From positions 649,896,606 through 649,960,605 of the forward strand of contig CM062811.1 of assembly GCA_031772625.1 (NCBI GenBank): 64,000 nucleotides of DNA, in the 5' to 3' direction. This DNA comes from Pinus tabuliformis (Eukaryota; Streptophyta; Pinopsida; Pinales; Pinaceae). A model generated the notes under the pieces. It had not been told where the DNA came from. It was given only the letters and a program-made list of their open reading frames with translations, and did no database searches. Numbering within the stretch: position 1 is the stretch's first letter; each line of letters begins with the position of its first letter. Below are positions 1 through 13,112 of the stretch, in pieces. A program made the position numbers and the translations under genes.

Positions 1-233
1 CAAATTCATGGTTTTCTCCATTTATGGGTTTCCACTTATATTTGGTGTATACATGTGATTATTTTATGTTGTGCTTTACATGTTACATGTTGTTTATATG
101 TTAAATATGTTGTTAATATGATGTATTTTTGGTCATTTAATAGTTCAGTTAACCATTTAAAAGAAAAGTAAAAATTGTCCATGAATGCACTAAATTGATT
201 CACCCCCCTCTCAGTTTATTCAAGCTTCCAACA
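1..233 (+). repeat. Copia-type LTR, right end only
   Basis: The stretch ends in CCAACA, preceded by a C-run word (ATTGATTCACCCCCCTCTC) of the kind seen just before the 3' end of many plant copia LTRs. It is similar along most of its length to the right end of the element at 3246-6695: both share CATTTATGG, TTTCCACTTATAT, GGTGT-ACATGTG, GATTCAC-CCCTCT-AG and TTCCAAC. No primer-binding site follows, so this is either a 3' LTR or a solo LTR cut by the window edge. The orientation is inferred from the terminal words. Confidence 0.55.
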
Positions 234-689
234 AACTTCACATACCTTGAATCTCCACTATAATTCAATCCCAACTTCCTTTTGTTATCATCAAATTAGT
301 CAAAACCTCATCTTCACATCATTCCATGCCAAGTGAGCCAAATTGGGAGCATGTTGGTGGGTTTCCCCTTCGACATGAGCATCGACAACTTACACAAGCA
401 AGGGGGAGTGCAAAAATCTAACAAGTGCACCCTTCAGAATTGTCATGTCCTTCATGGCACTATATGCAGAAAATACCATAGATAGGTGTGAATTCATTGA
501 CAAATACTTTCCCTTGTGGGCAATAGTGTGGTAAAGACCAAGAGTAGGTACATAATGAATGAGTGACCCATGTTAATGATGTCTACGAAACATGTCCTAA
601 GGGAGAATAAGTTTCCATTTGACACAAAGAACATAATTTACAGAATGTTTAATTGACTAATGATCCCATTAAATATGAGGTTCCCCTTG

Positions 690-1085
690 GCTAGATTTGT
701 CCCTTGTTTGGCTAGCTCATCTGCCTTTGTGTTGTCGAATCTCATAACATGGAACACTAAGTGAATAGAGACCTTTTTGGTAAGATGAAATATTCTTCTA
801 GATTGTTTTAAGCTTGATATCCCTAGGTTAGGATACTTCCAAGAAGTGTTGAAGGATGATGATAGAATATCCCAGGAAGATTAAGTTGTTTATGCCCATC
901 ATGGTTTCCCGACTGAGCCCTTGAAATAATTTGTATGCCTCTACTTAGTTTTTAGAAGTGTGCCCAAATATGTAAGAGTGAGTATATTCATTTTATTACC
1001 TGAGGTGAAAAATCACTCCACCCCCCCACTGGGCCCCTGCCACCTCTAGAATATTTTCGAATGCTCCATCAAAAGAAAGGATATA
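690..1085 (-). pseudogene. LINE-1 ribonuclease H domain remnant
   Basis: Read on the minus strand, the sequence near 1035-1080 gives an FDGA start followed by a Gly-rich GGGVI segment, the usual opening of a LINE ribonuclease H. The segment near 690-760 gives HVMRFDNTKADELAKQG, the usual closing motif with the ADELA helix. The domain would remove the RNA strand during target-primed reverse transcription. Only some plant L1 lineages carry it. The frame is interrupted between the two motifs. Confidence 0.7.
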
Positions 1086-1208
1086 ATTACTTTGTGAGGG
1101 GCCAATTGGCTCTGTGATTTAGATGTTGAAGAACCAAATTCCACACTTTCTTGGAAAAAGGGAAATGTAAGAATAATGATCAATACTCTCCTCATATGTC
1201 ATACAAAG

Positions 1209-1529
1209 CTAATCCCTCGAGGAGCCCACTATTCCCCTTTTACTAAGGTTTTCTACTATTATAATTTTCTTCTGTGCTAAAGACAATCGAAAAATGTTGA
1301 TTTTTGGAAGAGAATTTGGATGCCATATTTTACCCTTTGGGGGCATGCCTTTGAGGAAGAGAAATGAAACATATCCATCTTTGAAAATGTAATAAGACAA
1401 AACCCATCCGCGCTCATCCACATCTGATCTATGAGGGGGCGCATATTTAGAGAAATACAACCAAATCATTGTTGAGGTAATTAAGATGAGGGATGTCCTA
1501 AAAATTTCAGTTGGACCATGATCCATCAC
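1209..1529 (-). pseudogene. LINE-1 zinc-binding (zf-RVT) C-terminal region
   Basis: This 106-residue open frame ends with RLSLAQKKIIIVENLSKRGI, which matches the conserved helix before the zinc-binding cluster of plant LINE ORF2 proteins. It lies between the reverse transcriptase (1940-3240) and ribonuclease H (690-1085) segments in the expected order. The cysteine cluster itself falls beyond the stop and is not intact. Confidence 0.6.
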
Positions 1530-1939
1530 ATGGATCCCTGTTGGGTTAGGCCAATGTCCCCCCCTTGGGTAAATTTCACTTTGAACTTAGAAAGGATTGG
1601 CTACCATGAAGAATGGGGAAAATGTTTGAAACAGATAGGCAAAAACAAATAATTAAAGTTGGCCCATGAATCCTTCCTTGATATGCCCAGTTTCTAAAGG
1701 ATAATACCTTGATCTACCTCGTTCATATTCCATGCATATAGATAAGTTTTCCTCTCATTTATGGACCCACTTGATGCAACAATATTTTTTTCCATAATTG
1801 ATTTGCATCTAGTAGCAATTATTGAGGAGGCGCTCCCAAAAAAAATGGAGTCATATTCAAATTGTGAGTGGTTTATATTTTTATCCCTCGCATGAAAATG
1901 TACGTCGAGAAGAGAGTTGGTTCTTCTTTAAAATTCCAA

Positions 1940-3240
1940 CTACCTACTTACATAATCTTCCATAAGGATGTAAAGCAAGGGGGAGAACATACAACCTTGC
2001 CTTAAAACACATGTGGATTTGAAAAAGCTAAAGGTATTCCCATTCACCAAAGGGGAGATCCATGGTGACATGATATATGCAGTTATCCAAGAGAGAAATT
2101 TATCACCAAAGCGAAAAAAAACTAGAATGTCCAACATAAAGGAATGTATGACAAGATCAAATTCATTTTCCATTTCAAGTTTGATAACCACTCCATTTTC
2201 TCCTCTATGTTTATTGGAGTGGATTTCTTCTTGAAAAAAGATAATATTGTCCATTATTTATCTTTTAGCTACGAAAACCCCCTGGTTCTCAAAGATAAAG
2301 TGAGCAAGGAGAGGCTTTAATCTACAAAAAATAAATTTCGAAATGATTTTATAAGACATATTACACAAGAAAATGGGACAAAACTTGGAGAAATAAGCCA
2401 AGCTAACTTCTTTGGGGATTAAAGCCAAAAATGAGGAAATGATGCCACCACCCATTCATCCAAATATATGGACAAATTCCACCATTCTACAAATATCAAA
2501 CTTAATGATATGAAAACATTTTTAGCAGAAGTGTCTCATGAATCCATCTAGGCCTCGAGCTTTGCCAAGGTTGACTCACCAAATAATATCTTAAATCTCC
2601 TTCTCAGTGATAGCCTTCATTAGTTCCTCATTTATTCATCTGTAATTAGCTTCAATAAATGATGCAACAACTATTGTGCATATTGAGAGGTTCCTCATCC
2701 TTGCTCATGGAAAAGCATTTCAAAAAGTTGAAGAGCTACATATTTTATCTTGTCAAAGGAAGATAAAGAGATTCCATTTACCTCAATTGTTTTCACATTA
2801 TTCCTCCATTCTCTCATCTTTGCCTATTTATGGAAAAAATTTGTGTTCTTGTCCTCGTATTTTAACCACAAACTTCTTGATTTTAGTCTCCACATTTCTT
2901 CCTCTTCCTTTAAGGCATTTTGCAGCCTAGAAAATTCATCTCTTTCTTGATGAAGAAGGTATAAGGTGACCATATGGTTTTCTGTTTTCGATAAGACTTT
3001 TCCCAAATTATCATTGTTCATGCTAACCTCTCTTTTTTATATTATAATAATTTTTCACCCATTTTTTAAATTTCCCTTTAGTAGCTTTGATCTCTTGCTA
3101 CCATATTTGTCTTGGGGAGCCCACTATCCATTGCGACCAAGCTTCTGAAACAACATCAAAGAATCCAGAGTCAAATACACTCAATGGATTAAAACGGAAT
3201 GGGATCAACCCAAAATCCTCTCGTTGAGAAATGAAAAGTT
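1940..3240 (-). pseudogene. LINE-1 ORF2 reverse transcriptase, broken
   Basis: Successive minus-strand segments give the classical order of a LINE reverse transcriptase. GLIPFRFNPL lies at about 3190-3230, KSRSLWLKYEDKNTNFFHK at 2824-3021, FLALIPKE plus KIISKFIFCRLKPLL at 2258-2455, and NGNTFSFFKSTCVLRQGCMFSPLLY at 1940-2254. The enzyme would copy the element's RNA at a nicked target. The catalytic FADD segment is not recovered in the open pieces, and several frameshifts and stops are present. The 5' part of the protein continues across the insertion at 3246-6695 into the endonuclease at 6701. Confidence 0.8.
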
Positions 3241-3245
3241 TTATT

Positions 3246-6200
3246 TGTTGGCATAGTTTTCATTGATGTAAAAGGTATTCTCTAGATTGAGTATATTAGA
3301 GCCATGACTAGATACCATCGTCATTGTGAACATTGTGCACTATGTGAGATTGCAAATTTGAAAGTGGAAATGTTGGAAAGAAGATAAGGAGCAAAAAACA
3401 ACTGTGGAAACATATGCCTCTGACCAACATGTAATTATTACATCCCTCCAATTGGAAGCACACAGGAAAATAGAAAAAGAGATCACAAGTTTCATGGGAA
3501 GCCACAATAAAAGGTATGAAATTATAGAAGTAAAATATTAAGTAAACTTGCAATGCTCGGTTCCCACTCCCAATCTTTCCATTGATTCAATTATTTTGAT
3601 ATTATATCCTATATTGGAAACTATATTGACACTAAATACTACATTGGAGTTAAATAATGCACTTTTTATCACATCAATTGCCCCACTGAGCTTACAATGT
3701 TCCCCATTGTACACATGTATAAATGCAATCTGTGATGAACAAACTAGCCAATGCATATCAAAGGTATGGCGTTGCCACAAATACGTTTAATCCTTCTAGT
3801 CTAGGATTTTTTCCTTCATTGTTGGTGCACTAGACTTTGGGGTGATGTTGATCAACGGATTTGGCTTCACAATAGAACTTTGTAACAAAATTGTGTTGTT
3901 GATGCTCCATGTTGACGATAGGATGTAATCTCAAGAAATAAGGAATATCCAACTCAAATGAATGTTCACCAAATTATCTGGTAATGCCATAAGGACTGTA
4001 ATGGAGTAGATGAAGTTTCAATAAGGTCCTTTATATTGCTCCTTATCAATGTGTGACCAGAATTAATAATCACAAGCTTGTTTTTATCATAGTTCAAATA
4101 TAAAGCACAAAGCAGCGAAATTATATCACATAATTATAACAAATAAATGTAACCAATGTGGCCGAATTATATCATTCATAGGTCATTCTTTAAGGAATAC
4201 TCAGAAAACAATGACTACACCACTGTGAAAGAGCAGGATACAATTATCAGAATAGAAGTCCCTTAATAGCAGTTAAGGCTCATTACCATAGGTTTATTTT
4301 TATGAGAAATCAAACTTAATACTACTCCACAAAATTATGAACAAAAGCCATTACACAATGGTGAAACCAATGTTCAAGGCACAATTATTATGAGTATAGA
4401 GCACACATTTAAGTGCTATAAATAATGAGAAAATCAATGCATTTTGAGTGCTTTCAAGAGAGACATTGTATGTCAATTTCTCACACTAGCAAGAGAAAAA
4501 ATATTACCAAAATAGTGGTATAATATACCTCAATGTCTAATCATTTAGAGAAATAAAACGTGTGAGTTCTGAATAAAGAACTTGTAAATTATGCAATAAA
4601 ACTAGTGATGAGAATCCTTAGTGCAGTGATGAATTGAGTGTGACATTAGCATAATAAGTCTATTCATACCATGATATTTAGCATCTGTTCTTTTTAGGGT
4701 GAGGTAGAAAAAAAGATTTAACAGAGGAGTGAACAAGTCTGAAGACGTCTCTCTCATAATCATATTGTTATGCCTCTTGGTGTTTAATACCAAGGGAAGT
4801 TTACACTGAGAATAAAGAATTGTTGTTTCTTCTCACTGAGATCCATTTTGATGAGACATGTGCACTATAAGTCCTATGTTTACGAATCAAAGTTCATGTA
4901 CAAACCATAATCCATTCCCTCAGGTTAATTAAATGTATGTACTTTTATGCCCTTTGTGTGGCAACGTAATCTATGCATATGGATTGTTGATGTCTCCCTC
5001 ATCTCTTATTTTCTTTATGATATGAAGACGACATCAATTGAATATTATAGAGCTTGACCATGCCAACAATGTGGTTTAATACCCTCGTTGTAAAGAAGCT
5101 ATCATACCATTCTCTCCCATTGATGTTGAGATAGTGGAGGAAGGAAGACTATCTATGAGGACGTCCTATTGTCTAATATTTTCCCACACTTTCTTTCTGA
5201 GAGAACAAGTCCATGAAATGTTATGTGGTCAACAAGAGTTTGAAAAGATTAAATGAAATTAGTAGTGTATATTTATTGCTTCCATAGAGTAATAAAATCA
5301 TTCGTAGGAGAGCAAAATAGAATCTAACAATAATACAAAGAATAATACAAGGGATGTGTAGTAGCCATAGAACACGCAAGGGCTACGTTTCAGATTGATG
5401 GAAGTTATCCATGTGTGGAAATAAGATCTACAATATTTGTTGGTAGGTAGCTTGTAAATGCCTATAGCATGGATTTTTTTCATGATATCTTATATTTCCA
5501 TTTTCAAGTTGTGTTGAGGAAAATAATACAAGGGATGTGTAGTAGCCATAGAACACGCAAGGGCTACGTTTCAGATTGATGGAAGTTATCCATGTGTGGA
5601 AATAAGATCTACAATATTTGTTGGTAGGTAGCTTGTAAATGCCTATAGCATGGATTTTTTTCATGATATCTTATATTTCGATTTTCAAGCTGTGTTGAGG
5701 AAAATAATGAGTGTTATTTTGAACAACATTTGACAACAATATGAAAATCTTCAATGCAATATTAAGGTCATTGTAGGTGTGACTTGCCAAGTTTCTTATC
5801 CCTAATTTCAATGGCTAAATACTATTCATTTCCTTGCTAGGAATTTGAAATACAAACAAACATTTGGAATACTATTCACTTGGAAAACTATTCATTTCCT
5901 TGCTAGGCATTTGTTTATGCAAATGCCTTTTCCAACTCTGAGAAGAATGTGAAACGAATGGGTAGACCATATTTTAATTTCAAATCATGGATTGGAATAA
6001 AAATAGGCAACGAGTTATATAAAAATATATTTTTGGAATGCAGAACTGTTAGTTGATTGACTTTTCAGAGACATAATTTGTGAATTGCCTTGCAAAGAGA
6101 GAAATACCAAAAGGCTTGAGGAAGAGGAGCATAGGTGAAACATAATTGAGGAATATGAGCAGAGGAGCTAAACAATTGTAAATGGGTCAGAGACAAAGTA

Positions 6201-6695
6201 TAGAACATATTCAAAGAGAAGAAAGAATTCATAATTTAAAGACCAGGTAATCTAGAAAAATAAAATTTTAATCTATTAGGGGATTGGTGTCTCCTTTTAG
6301 GTAGTAGCTTGAAAAAGAACAAGTTGGAGCCTGTAAGAAGTGGGGGTGGGTTCTTCCAGCAAGTTGTAGCTTGAAAAATAAAATAGGGGTTGAAGCCTCT
6401 TGTAGGTGGGTGCCTACAAAAGCTAATGTAAAAAGGGAGTGGGTGCTTGCATTTACATCACAACAAAAAAAATATGTAGTTTACTCATTTATGGCTTTCC
6501 ACTTATATATGGTGTCTACATGTGTTGCTTGTGTGTTGGCATTCAAATTCATGATTAATTTATGAACACCTATATAAATCTACTAAGTTTTCAAGAAAAT
6601 GTTAAAAGACCATTAAAATAATTTGAAATTGGTCATCGCCAAAAGGCACAGTTACTGATTCACTTCCCCTCTTAGTAATTGTGTAGTTTCCAACG
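3246..6695 (+). mobile_element. 3.45-kb LTR-like insertion with TTATT target duplication
   Basis: The left end reads TGTTGGCATAGTTTTC and the right end reads TTTCCAACG, i.e. TGTTGG...CCAACA with the last base changed. TTATT lies on both sides (3241-3245 and 6696-6700), and removal restores the LINE coding order. The last 220 bases resemble the LTR end at 1-233. No primer-binding site, polypurine tract, gag or pol was found inside, so it is a very long solo LTR or a deleted or non-autonomous element. The interior holds a 181-bp tandem duplication and otherwise only A+T-rich sequence without recognisable genes. Confidence 0.7.
5341..5702. repeat. 181-bp tandem duplication
   Basis: Bases 5341-5521 and 5522-5702 are almost identical, with about two differences seen by eye near the right end of the unit. 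Both copies begin with AATAATACAAGGGATGTG. A short seed (AATAATACAA just upstream) may have primed the duplication. The near identity makes it much younger than the surrounding element. Confidence 0.92.
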
Positions 6696-6700
6696 TTATT

Positions 6701-7021
6701 GGCATATGATCAGAGTCGCTACAAGCCAAATGAGAGGAAGAAAGAGAGATATGTTGCTCCAGGAAGGAACTTTCCACTAAGAATTGATCCAACTTGGCAA
6801 AGATATGGCCAGGGCCAACCCTTCTGTTGCTCCATGTGAACATTGAATTGGGGGGTTTAATATCAAGAAGATCAAGATGAGTTATAATATTCTTCATATT
6901 TTCCCTAAATGGATATCTTACTATACTTGATCATTTTTTCTCCCATGGATGGCGAGATACATTGAGATCCCCTCCTATGATGCAATTCCCTATTCATCCT
7001 TTGTTCTTTAGATTCATGTGT
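6701..7021 (-). pseudogene. LINE-1 endonuclease, C-terminal half
   Basis: On the minus strand, the bases around 6930-6985 encode CIIGGDLNVSRHPWEKK, the GDxN active-site motif of the apurinic-like endonuclease. The frame at 6701-6897 gives FTWSNRRVGPGHIFAKLDQFL and then SDHMPITLE, the SDH active-site motif. This enzyme makes the first-strand nick for target-primed reverse transcription. The N-terminal half continues at 17613 beyond the gypsy insertion, and the C-terminal side continues at 3240 beyond the LTR-like insertion. Confidence 0.82.
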
Positions 7022-8239
7022 GACTCTGTTGACAGCGTTGGACGTGCCAACATCAGGGGATCTCCCCAGTATGAAATCCCAACTAGATATCACAACGTTT
7101 GGTGTAGGAGCCACATCCAATATGATGGCCTGGTTTCCATTATCTTAAAGATATGCCTTAGCTCTTGCTTGTCAACATGTGAGAGTGGTCTGCTTTGTCT
7201 TCGAATAATGAGGTTCACGTGCATGGTGAGAGCTAGTGCTACTTGTGTCAAGTCTCTTTCATTACAGAGAGAGAGGGTGTAAGTGAGTCTCCAGTCGAAA
7301 TCCCAACTCTACCAGAGACAGACAACATGATAGAACATGTACAACTTCTAGAGGAGCAGTCCACACAGATGCGGCAGTCATAACACAAGAGGAGATAGCA
7401 CGTACAAAACCCAGCGGAGCAGTCCGCGCAAGTGTGACGGTCGTTATAACAAGTTTACAAGAAAGGTTTTCTATGATTTCCAGTGAGGCAACCCACGCGG
7501 GCAGGACAAAATTAACAACTCATACAACACATTTTCATAAGTATATGCATTAGAGAAATCAAAAGAGTTCAATTGTTTAACACAGGTTAAAGCAACATGT
7601 ATTACAAGTGTTCAAGATTAATATTACAAACAGTTAAAACACATGTGTGAAAAAAGTGTTGGCCTATTATCAAGCTTCTAAATTGAGCAAAAGATCCAAG
7701 ACACGTCAGTACACCATTACATCACTAACCCCGATGGTGGGGTGTTGGAGCCACTTCTTGCTCCTCAAAGAAAATATTATAGGCTCTCAAGGCTATGTGG
7801 GAGGAGCCAAGGTGAAAAGTCCTTTGCATGTACAAATGGGGGCTATTTATAGCCAAGGGTAAAATTGGCCCTTGTGACCATTCAACTTCCCTCATGACTA
7901 TTTGACTTTCATGACTTTTCAACTTTATATGACTCTTCAAATTACAAGTGGGTCTCTTGGACTTCCACATTACATTACATTTATTTACAACAGTATGGCC
8001 CACAGTAGTGATGTGGCTATCATGACTCATGACACGACTTGACATGACAGTGATAGTACATTCATGCTGGTGGTGGTGTGCATGTCAAGCTGCAATGCTG
8101 CTAAGTGATGGATGTCCTCTTGGTTTATCACAACTTCACCTCTGCATGGAAAGGTGTGTGGAGTCCTCGATGGTCATTGGGTTCACTTTATTTTTCATGC
8201 GCATGTTGCTCCTTGCTTGTACTTTGGCATGCTTGATAT

Positions 8240-8418
8240 GTTCGCTCGTTCGCGAAAATATCTCCTCGCATGTTAGTTCGTTCGCTCGTCCAAGAACACA
8301 TCCTCGCATGTTCATTTGTTCTCGAACACATCTTCGCATGTTCGTTTGTTCGTCTGTTCGTGAACACATCTTCGCATGTTCGTCCATTCGTCCATTCACG
8401 AACACGTCTTTTTGCATG
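8240..8418. repeat. Tandem array of small palindromes in LTR A
   Basis: About five units of 30-38 bp each end in TCGCATG or TTGCATG. Each contains an imperfect palindrome such as TTCGCGAA, TTCTCGAA, TTCGTGAA or TTCACGAA followed by ACAC(A/G)TC. The array lies in the A-specific part of the LTR that is missing from LTR B. Confidence 0.75.
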
Positions 8419-8639
8419 TACTCTCCATGTTCATCTCGTATGTCGTCGTGTCAAGTCTATTCATGTACCTGTATCTACATTCACTCATGACAAGATGACA
8501 TCAAATTCATAAACCTCTTGGTCTCCCATGATGCATGGTGTTTCACTTTTGGATGTAGGTGACTGGGAGAGAGGACAAGGTTGTGAAACTGCACGAGGCA
8601 AGTTTCAAGTTAGGATGCGAGCTCCGAGCACTGCTGGTG

Positions 8640-9290
8640 AAAATTGCGCAGAGGTCACTGGGAGATTGAGATGGACAATCCAAATCAGTAGTGACTGTTT
8701 GCGGGATCTGCCTCAGATGGAGGATAGTTCCGTGCAATTTCTGGAGGGAAGCAGTGCAGGAAACAACAGGCCTTGGCAGCAAAAACTGCACAATTTCTGG
8801 AGGGAGCTGGTTGCGGGCTGCCAGAGGCTTGGCAGCAAAATTTGCTCAATTCTTGTAGGGAGATGACAGCGGGCTACAAGATTGCTAGAGACAAAAACTA
8901 TGCAGTTGCTAGGAGGCTGACCTGCTGAACACCTCTGCCCAATTTCTGAGTTGAGCGGGATGCTGGGCAGTTGAGGGACTTGCTCGTGAAGTCTATGCAG
9001 ATTTCTGGGTGAGCAGTTGGTCGACTGACTAGGTGGTTGGCTAGAAAAACTGTGCAATTCCTTGAGGGAGACAGGGACGGGCACTGGGTGTCTGTCCAAC
9101 TTGTTTACACAATTTCCTCAGTCAGCGGAGAGGGAAAGGTCTGTAGCTTCTGCACAATTTTTTATGGGAGTGAGTCCCAGGGTGACTACCCGGTCAAACT
9201 ATCTGGTTGATTAGCAGGAGGGTCGGTTGATCATCTTGCGGGCAGTGCAGATTGAAATGGCTTGTTGGATGCTTCTACGCTATTCTGGGT
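8640..9290. repeat. Degenerate minisatellite in LTR A
   Basis: Units of roughly 50-80 bp carry a shared core like TGCACAATTTCTGGAGGGAG followed by a variable GC-rich spacer such as GCGGGCTGCC or GCAGTGCAGG. About nine degenerate cores are visible. The same kind of array occurs at 21650-22520 in LTR C, so it is a family trait. Confidence 0.6.
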
Positions 9291-9841
9291 GATAGTCGGT
9301 TGAGTCAATTGCAGGTTAGAGGTCCGGCTATTAGAGGGTGATTCGGTCGTCAGAACTTCAACAAAATGACTAAGTGTGTGAGTGAGTCAATTTATGCATA
9401 CGCGACCTTGCAAACACACACTTAACATGACTTGACGAAAAGATGCCTCAAACCATCAAGACAACATATACTCAACATGACTGACCAATGGTGCCAACAA
9501 CAAGCGTGATGCTTATGATAGATTGTTGAATGATTGTGATGACACTTGCGCGACATTGCATACAATGTCGTGTGTGAGTGCGATGGATGTTCACATAGCG
9601 AATACAACATGTACACACAAAGAGAGGACCTTGTGCATTACCATAACATGGCTACAAGCATGACATTGTGACCAACATGCAAAAAGTTGTCCGTTGAATG
9701 ATTAAGCAAGGAGGGTGCAAAGACTCAAAATGAGCCCATAGGGTGAGCTCGAGTGCTTGAAAACATCAAGTAAAAACCTGAAGGAGGCTCCACAATTAGA
9801 TGTAGGACAAAATTTTGGAGGGTGTTGCAGCCATTACAACA

Positions 9842-12800
9842 CTTGGTGACACACTAGTTGAATTCCAACTTCTCTGTTTTGGTTCATTGACAGCACAGGG
9901 CCTTGGTCTTTCACGGAGTATTGAATCGTTGTGCGGGTTACTTCGGCTTCCCCACTTACCCCATGGATAGACATGGTTCACCTTTTGCCAACCCAGTCAA
10001 ACACAACAAAAAGTTCAGCTTGATCACAATGTTTTGAAATCAGGAACAGTAGTTTGGTTCGCGAGTTAAAAATATTTCAAAGTATAAGTTTTCATCTCTA
10101 GTGTTGCTCTGCTACTAGCAGGCCTTGATAGTAACCCATCGGAATCACGTAGGAACACATGCATTGCTCCACTGTCAGCGAGATTGGTCAATACCTCGGT
10201 GGAGTTGCATGCTTCACCTCTCAGCGCAAGAATCCTTTCTCTTCTTTCACTTTTGTATTTTTTAAAGAGGATTGTGCATATGCAGTTATTTATTTTTGGG
10301 GCGAAAGAGGGATCCTGATTTATTGAGAGCATGAGAGGTTGTTCCTTTAGAGAAGCATGTAAGACCTCTGACATAGGTTTGCTCATTTATATTTTCCCTT
10401 CTCCATTTCTACTAGTTGGATGAGCTTGAACACACAAAGCAGAAGGCTGAGTACATGCATGGGGTTTCCCAGTGTGGACACAGGTTCATGGTTGGACCCA
10501 ATCTTCCCTTGCAGCTGGCTTGTATTTTCTGTCAAGACTTCATTGGCCGAAGGTTATACCCAAGCACAAAGAAGACGGACACAAGACTGGCCAAGTGTTA
10601 TAGTGTCACAAGACTCTTTAGATCTCAGCCACATACTCATTCAAAAGCCAAAACTAAGTAGAGGGCAACACTTATTTACAAAACTAAAAATAGCATGGTA
10701 GTAAGCAAACAAAACAAAACAAAACAAAAATATTAAGCAAAGCAAGCAAGCAAACAAACTAAACCAAGTCAGCAAGAATACAAACATGCGAACTAGAAAA
10801 CAAAGACAAGAGAAAAAGCAAACGCTACTCCTACTCCTACGCTAAACGGTCGGGGTTACTTGAAACAAAATTTCTAGTGAAGCCACCGTAGGCGTACCCA
10901 CCTTGCAATCACAAATATACAAGCAATTAAAACAGATAAAAACAGTGTGCAACAAAAAATTCAAAAACTTGACAGACTTGCACACGAGAGAGAAGGTCTC
11001 TCTTGTGGGCGGAAAAAAGTATCACAACCACCCAACAACCATGCTTACCTCTTCGGTGAATACCATTTTTCAACAAACCTCGGAGGCCTCTTGCGAGTGT
11101 GTGTTCTTCTGCACCAAGTTTCTTAGCGAGTGCGAGGAAGGACTAAAGCTTGTTACCTACAACACGACTCGCCAAGTAAGATTTTTCCAGCCATTCAACG
11201 ATTGGATCATAAAATCTGTGATGGTTGTTTTGAAAGACTCGTGATCTTTGAGAAGATGGATTCTTGATTCGAGAGAGTAGATCACGATGGGAATATGATA
11301 CAGATAGATAGATCTAGTCATTCTCGTTGGTCATGTCAAGACAGTGAGGGCCTGCCATAGCCATCAGTGTAGACTAAAGTGCCTCACCTGCTTGACCGAA
11401 GTCTGAGGAGAAAGATGTTACATGGTGAAGATCATAGTGCACAAAGCGACTTTCATTGGATGCATTGTTGGGAAAATGATAAACTGCATGACAACTACCC
11501 AAGATAGAAGAGAAATTATACCAGTAGGCTGAGATGCCAGATTCCCAGTTTGACATGAACAAAGGAAAATTTTGAACAATCTTGCGAATGCTTTGAATGA
11601 GGAACCAAGTTCGTTGTGCAGTAGATATGACATAACACACACCTGCAACTGGTGAAAAATTATGCAGGCATCATGGTCATCACAAAAATGTAGAAAGGAG
11701 GCCAACAATGTGAATGAGTGAAACCAATTGGGGCGTGGTGAAATGAGAGTAACTTGATTTGCATGATAGGTTGTGCACTCGTCATCACACATGGAGATTA
11801 CTGGTGTGATGAGAGGGCAGATTTGACATGCAAAATTTGCAAGAAGACCAAGGAGCTGATTAAGAGAGAGAACATCCAATAAGTATGATTTCGGATAAAG
11901 ATAGTCTTTGAGATGATAAACTTTGTTGTTCCATGATTGCATGAGGGACAAACACTCCCAACCTGAATTGGATGTAAGATAGGTGCATGAAGATGGACAT
12001 GCTATAACAAACTCGTGGATTCAGTCATTAGTGAAAAATTGACGTTTTGAAATATCACACTCGGAATAGTAAATATTTTTTACACGAGGATCCACATCGA
12101 GTGCAACCATGCAGATAGATGGATTGTGCGTGAGAAACGAGATCTGATTTGGTTCGAGGGGCTTACCAGAGTCACAAGGTCCTGACATAACCATCAACGG
12201 ATGTTGAAGTGCCTTGACCCCCTAACACGTCTTGGAACTTTCTAGAATTGAAAAATTGCATTTTGAGATGTGAACCAGATGATGCATAGCTTGAGGATGG
12301 TTGTTGTTGCTAATTTCAAAACTGCTCTTAGGATGACAACCATCTTTGTCACAAACTTCATCAAATTTTTCAGCAAGCTGACTTGACGAGTTGTCTTCGT
12401 GCAACACACAAGATGATGACGAGTGGGAATAGTCCTATGCGTTGAGACTATTTACATCATGGACAACCTCACTGACTTCTATCAATCGAGGAGATAAATC
12501 ATAAGATGAAGAAGCAAGAGAACAGGGAGAATCTTCGCTGCATGTAGATGCGCTGTGAATGGTAGGACACATGGGAAAGTGAGGTTCAAAGGAAGTTTCG
12601 ATATGGACGTATTATTTGACCAGTGCACATTCCAGATATGAGTTAGAGTGTACATGAGAGAACAACATATCACATGATGTGGTTGGGTGTTCATCACAAC
12701 ATACGGAAGAATGGGAGTGATGACAACCCAAGATTGGAGGTTGATTGAAAGAATTAATTGTGCATGATGTTTCACCAAGATTCGTGGATTGAGAATCGAT

Positions 12801-13112
12801 CAAGAATGGAAGCTCGAAGTCTTGATGTGAACCATTGTGAAAGATCAAAGAGGAATTGATTGTGTCTTCACCTTCCTGCTCCTCCACTTGTATGATTAGA
12901 CTGCCTTGCACATGACCACAACTTAAGCAGGTAGCTTAAGAATCAAGAGAGTGCGTGCAACTAGCTTGCGAAGCGGATGATTCAAGAGAGTCATGGCTTG
13001 TAAATGATGGAGGATGGCGGAGATGCATATTAGACTTGAGACTTGGGTTATGAATGGTGATGTCCTCTTGCGGAATGGAGGGATGAGTTTTTGCCATAGG
13101 ATTTCTGAGCCA
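9842..13112 (-). other. Internal region of gag-only element without pol
   Basis: The left 850 bases (to about 10690) are similar to 23047-23890, the region between LTR C and the pol-bearing element, so they are the 3' untranslated part of the family. The rest contains only short open frames, the longest of 177 residues at 11418-11951 on the minus strand. I recognise no domain in them. A reduced, CAAAC-rich simple stretch lies near 10700-10800. Confidence 0.6.

Larger units (their letters stand above)
7027..9841 (-). repeat. LTR A, 3' LTR of the gag-only gypsy element
   Basis: This LTR is 2815 bp long. It is colinear with LTR B over its left 1.1 kb and last 135 bp, and with LTR C (20219-23046) throughout. 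Shared landmarks include CCAACATCAGGGGATCTCC near the left end, GGAGGAGCCAAGGTGAAAAG near 7800, GTGACTGGGAGAGA near 8560 and TTTTGGAGGGTGTTGCA near 9820. It contains two tandem arrays, described separately. Confidence 0.85.

Noticed and set aside
8029-8490. 153-codon plus-strand open frame
   Set aside because: It lies inside an LTR on the strand opposite to the element and is composed of the palindromic tandem array.
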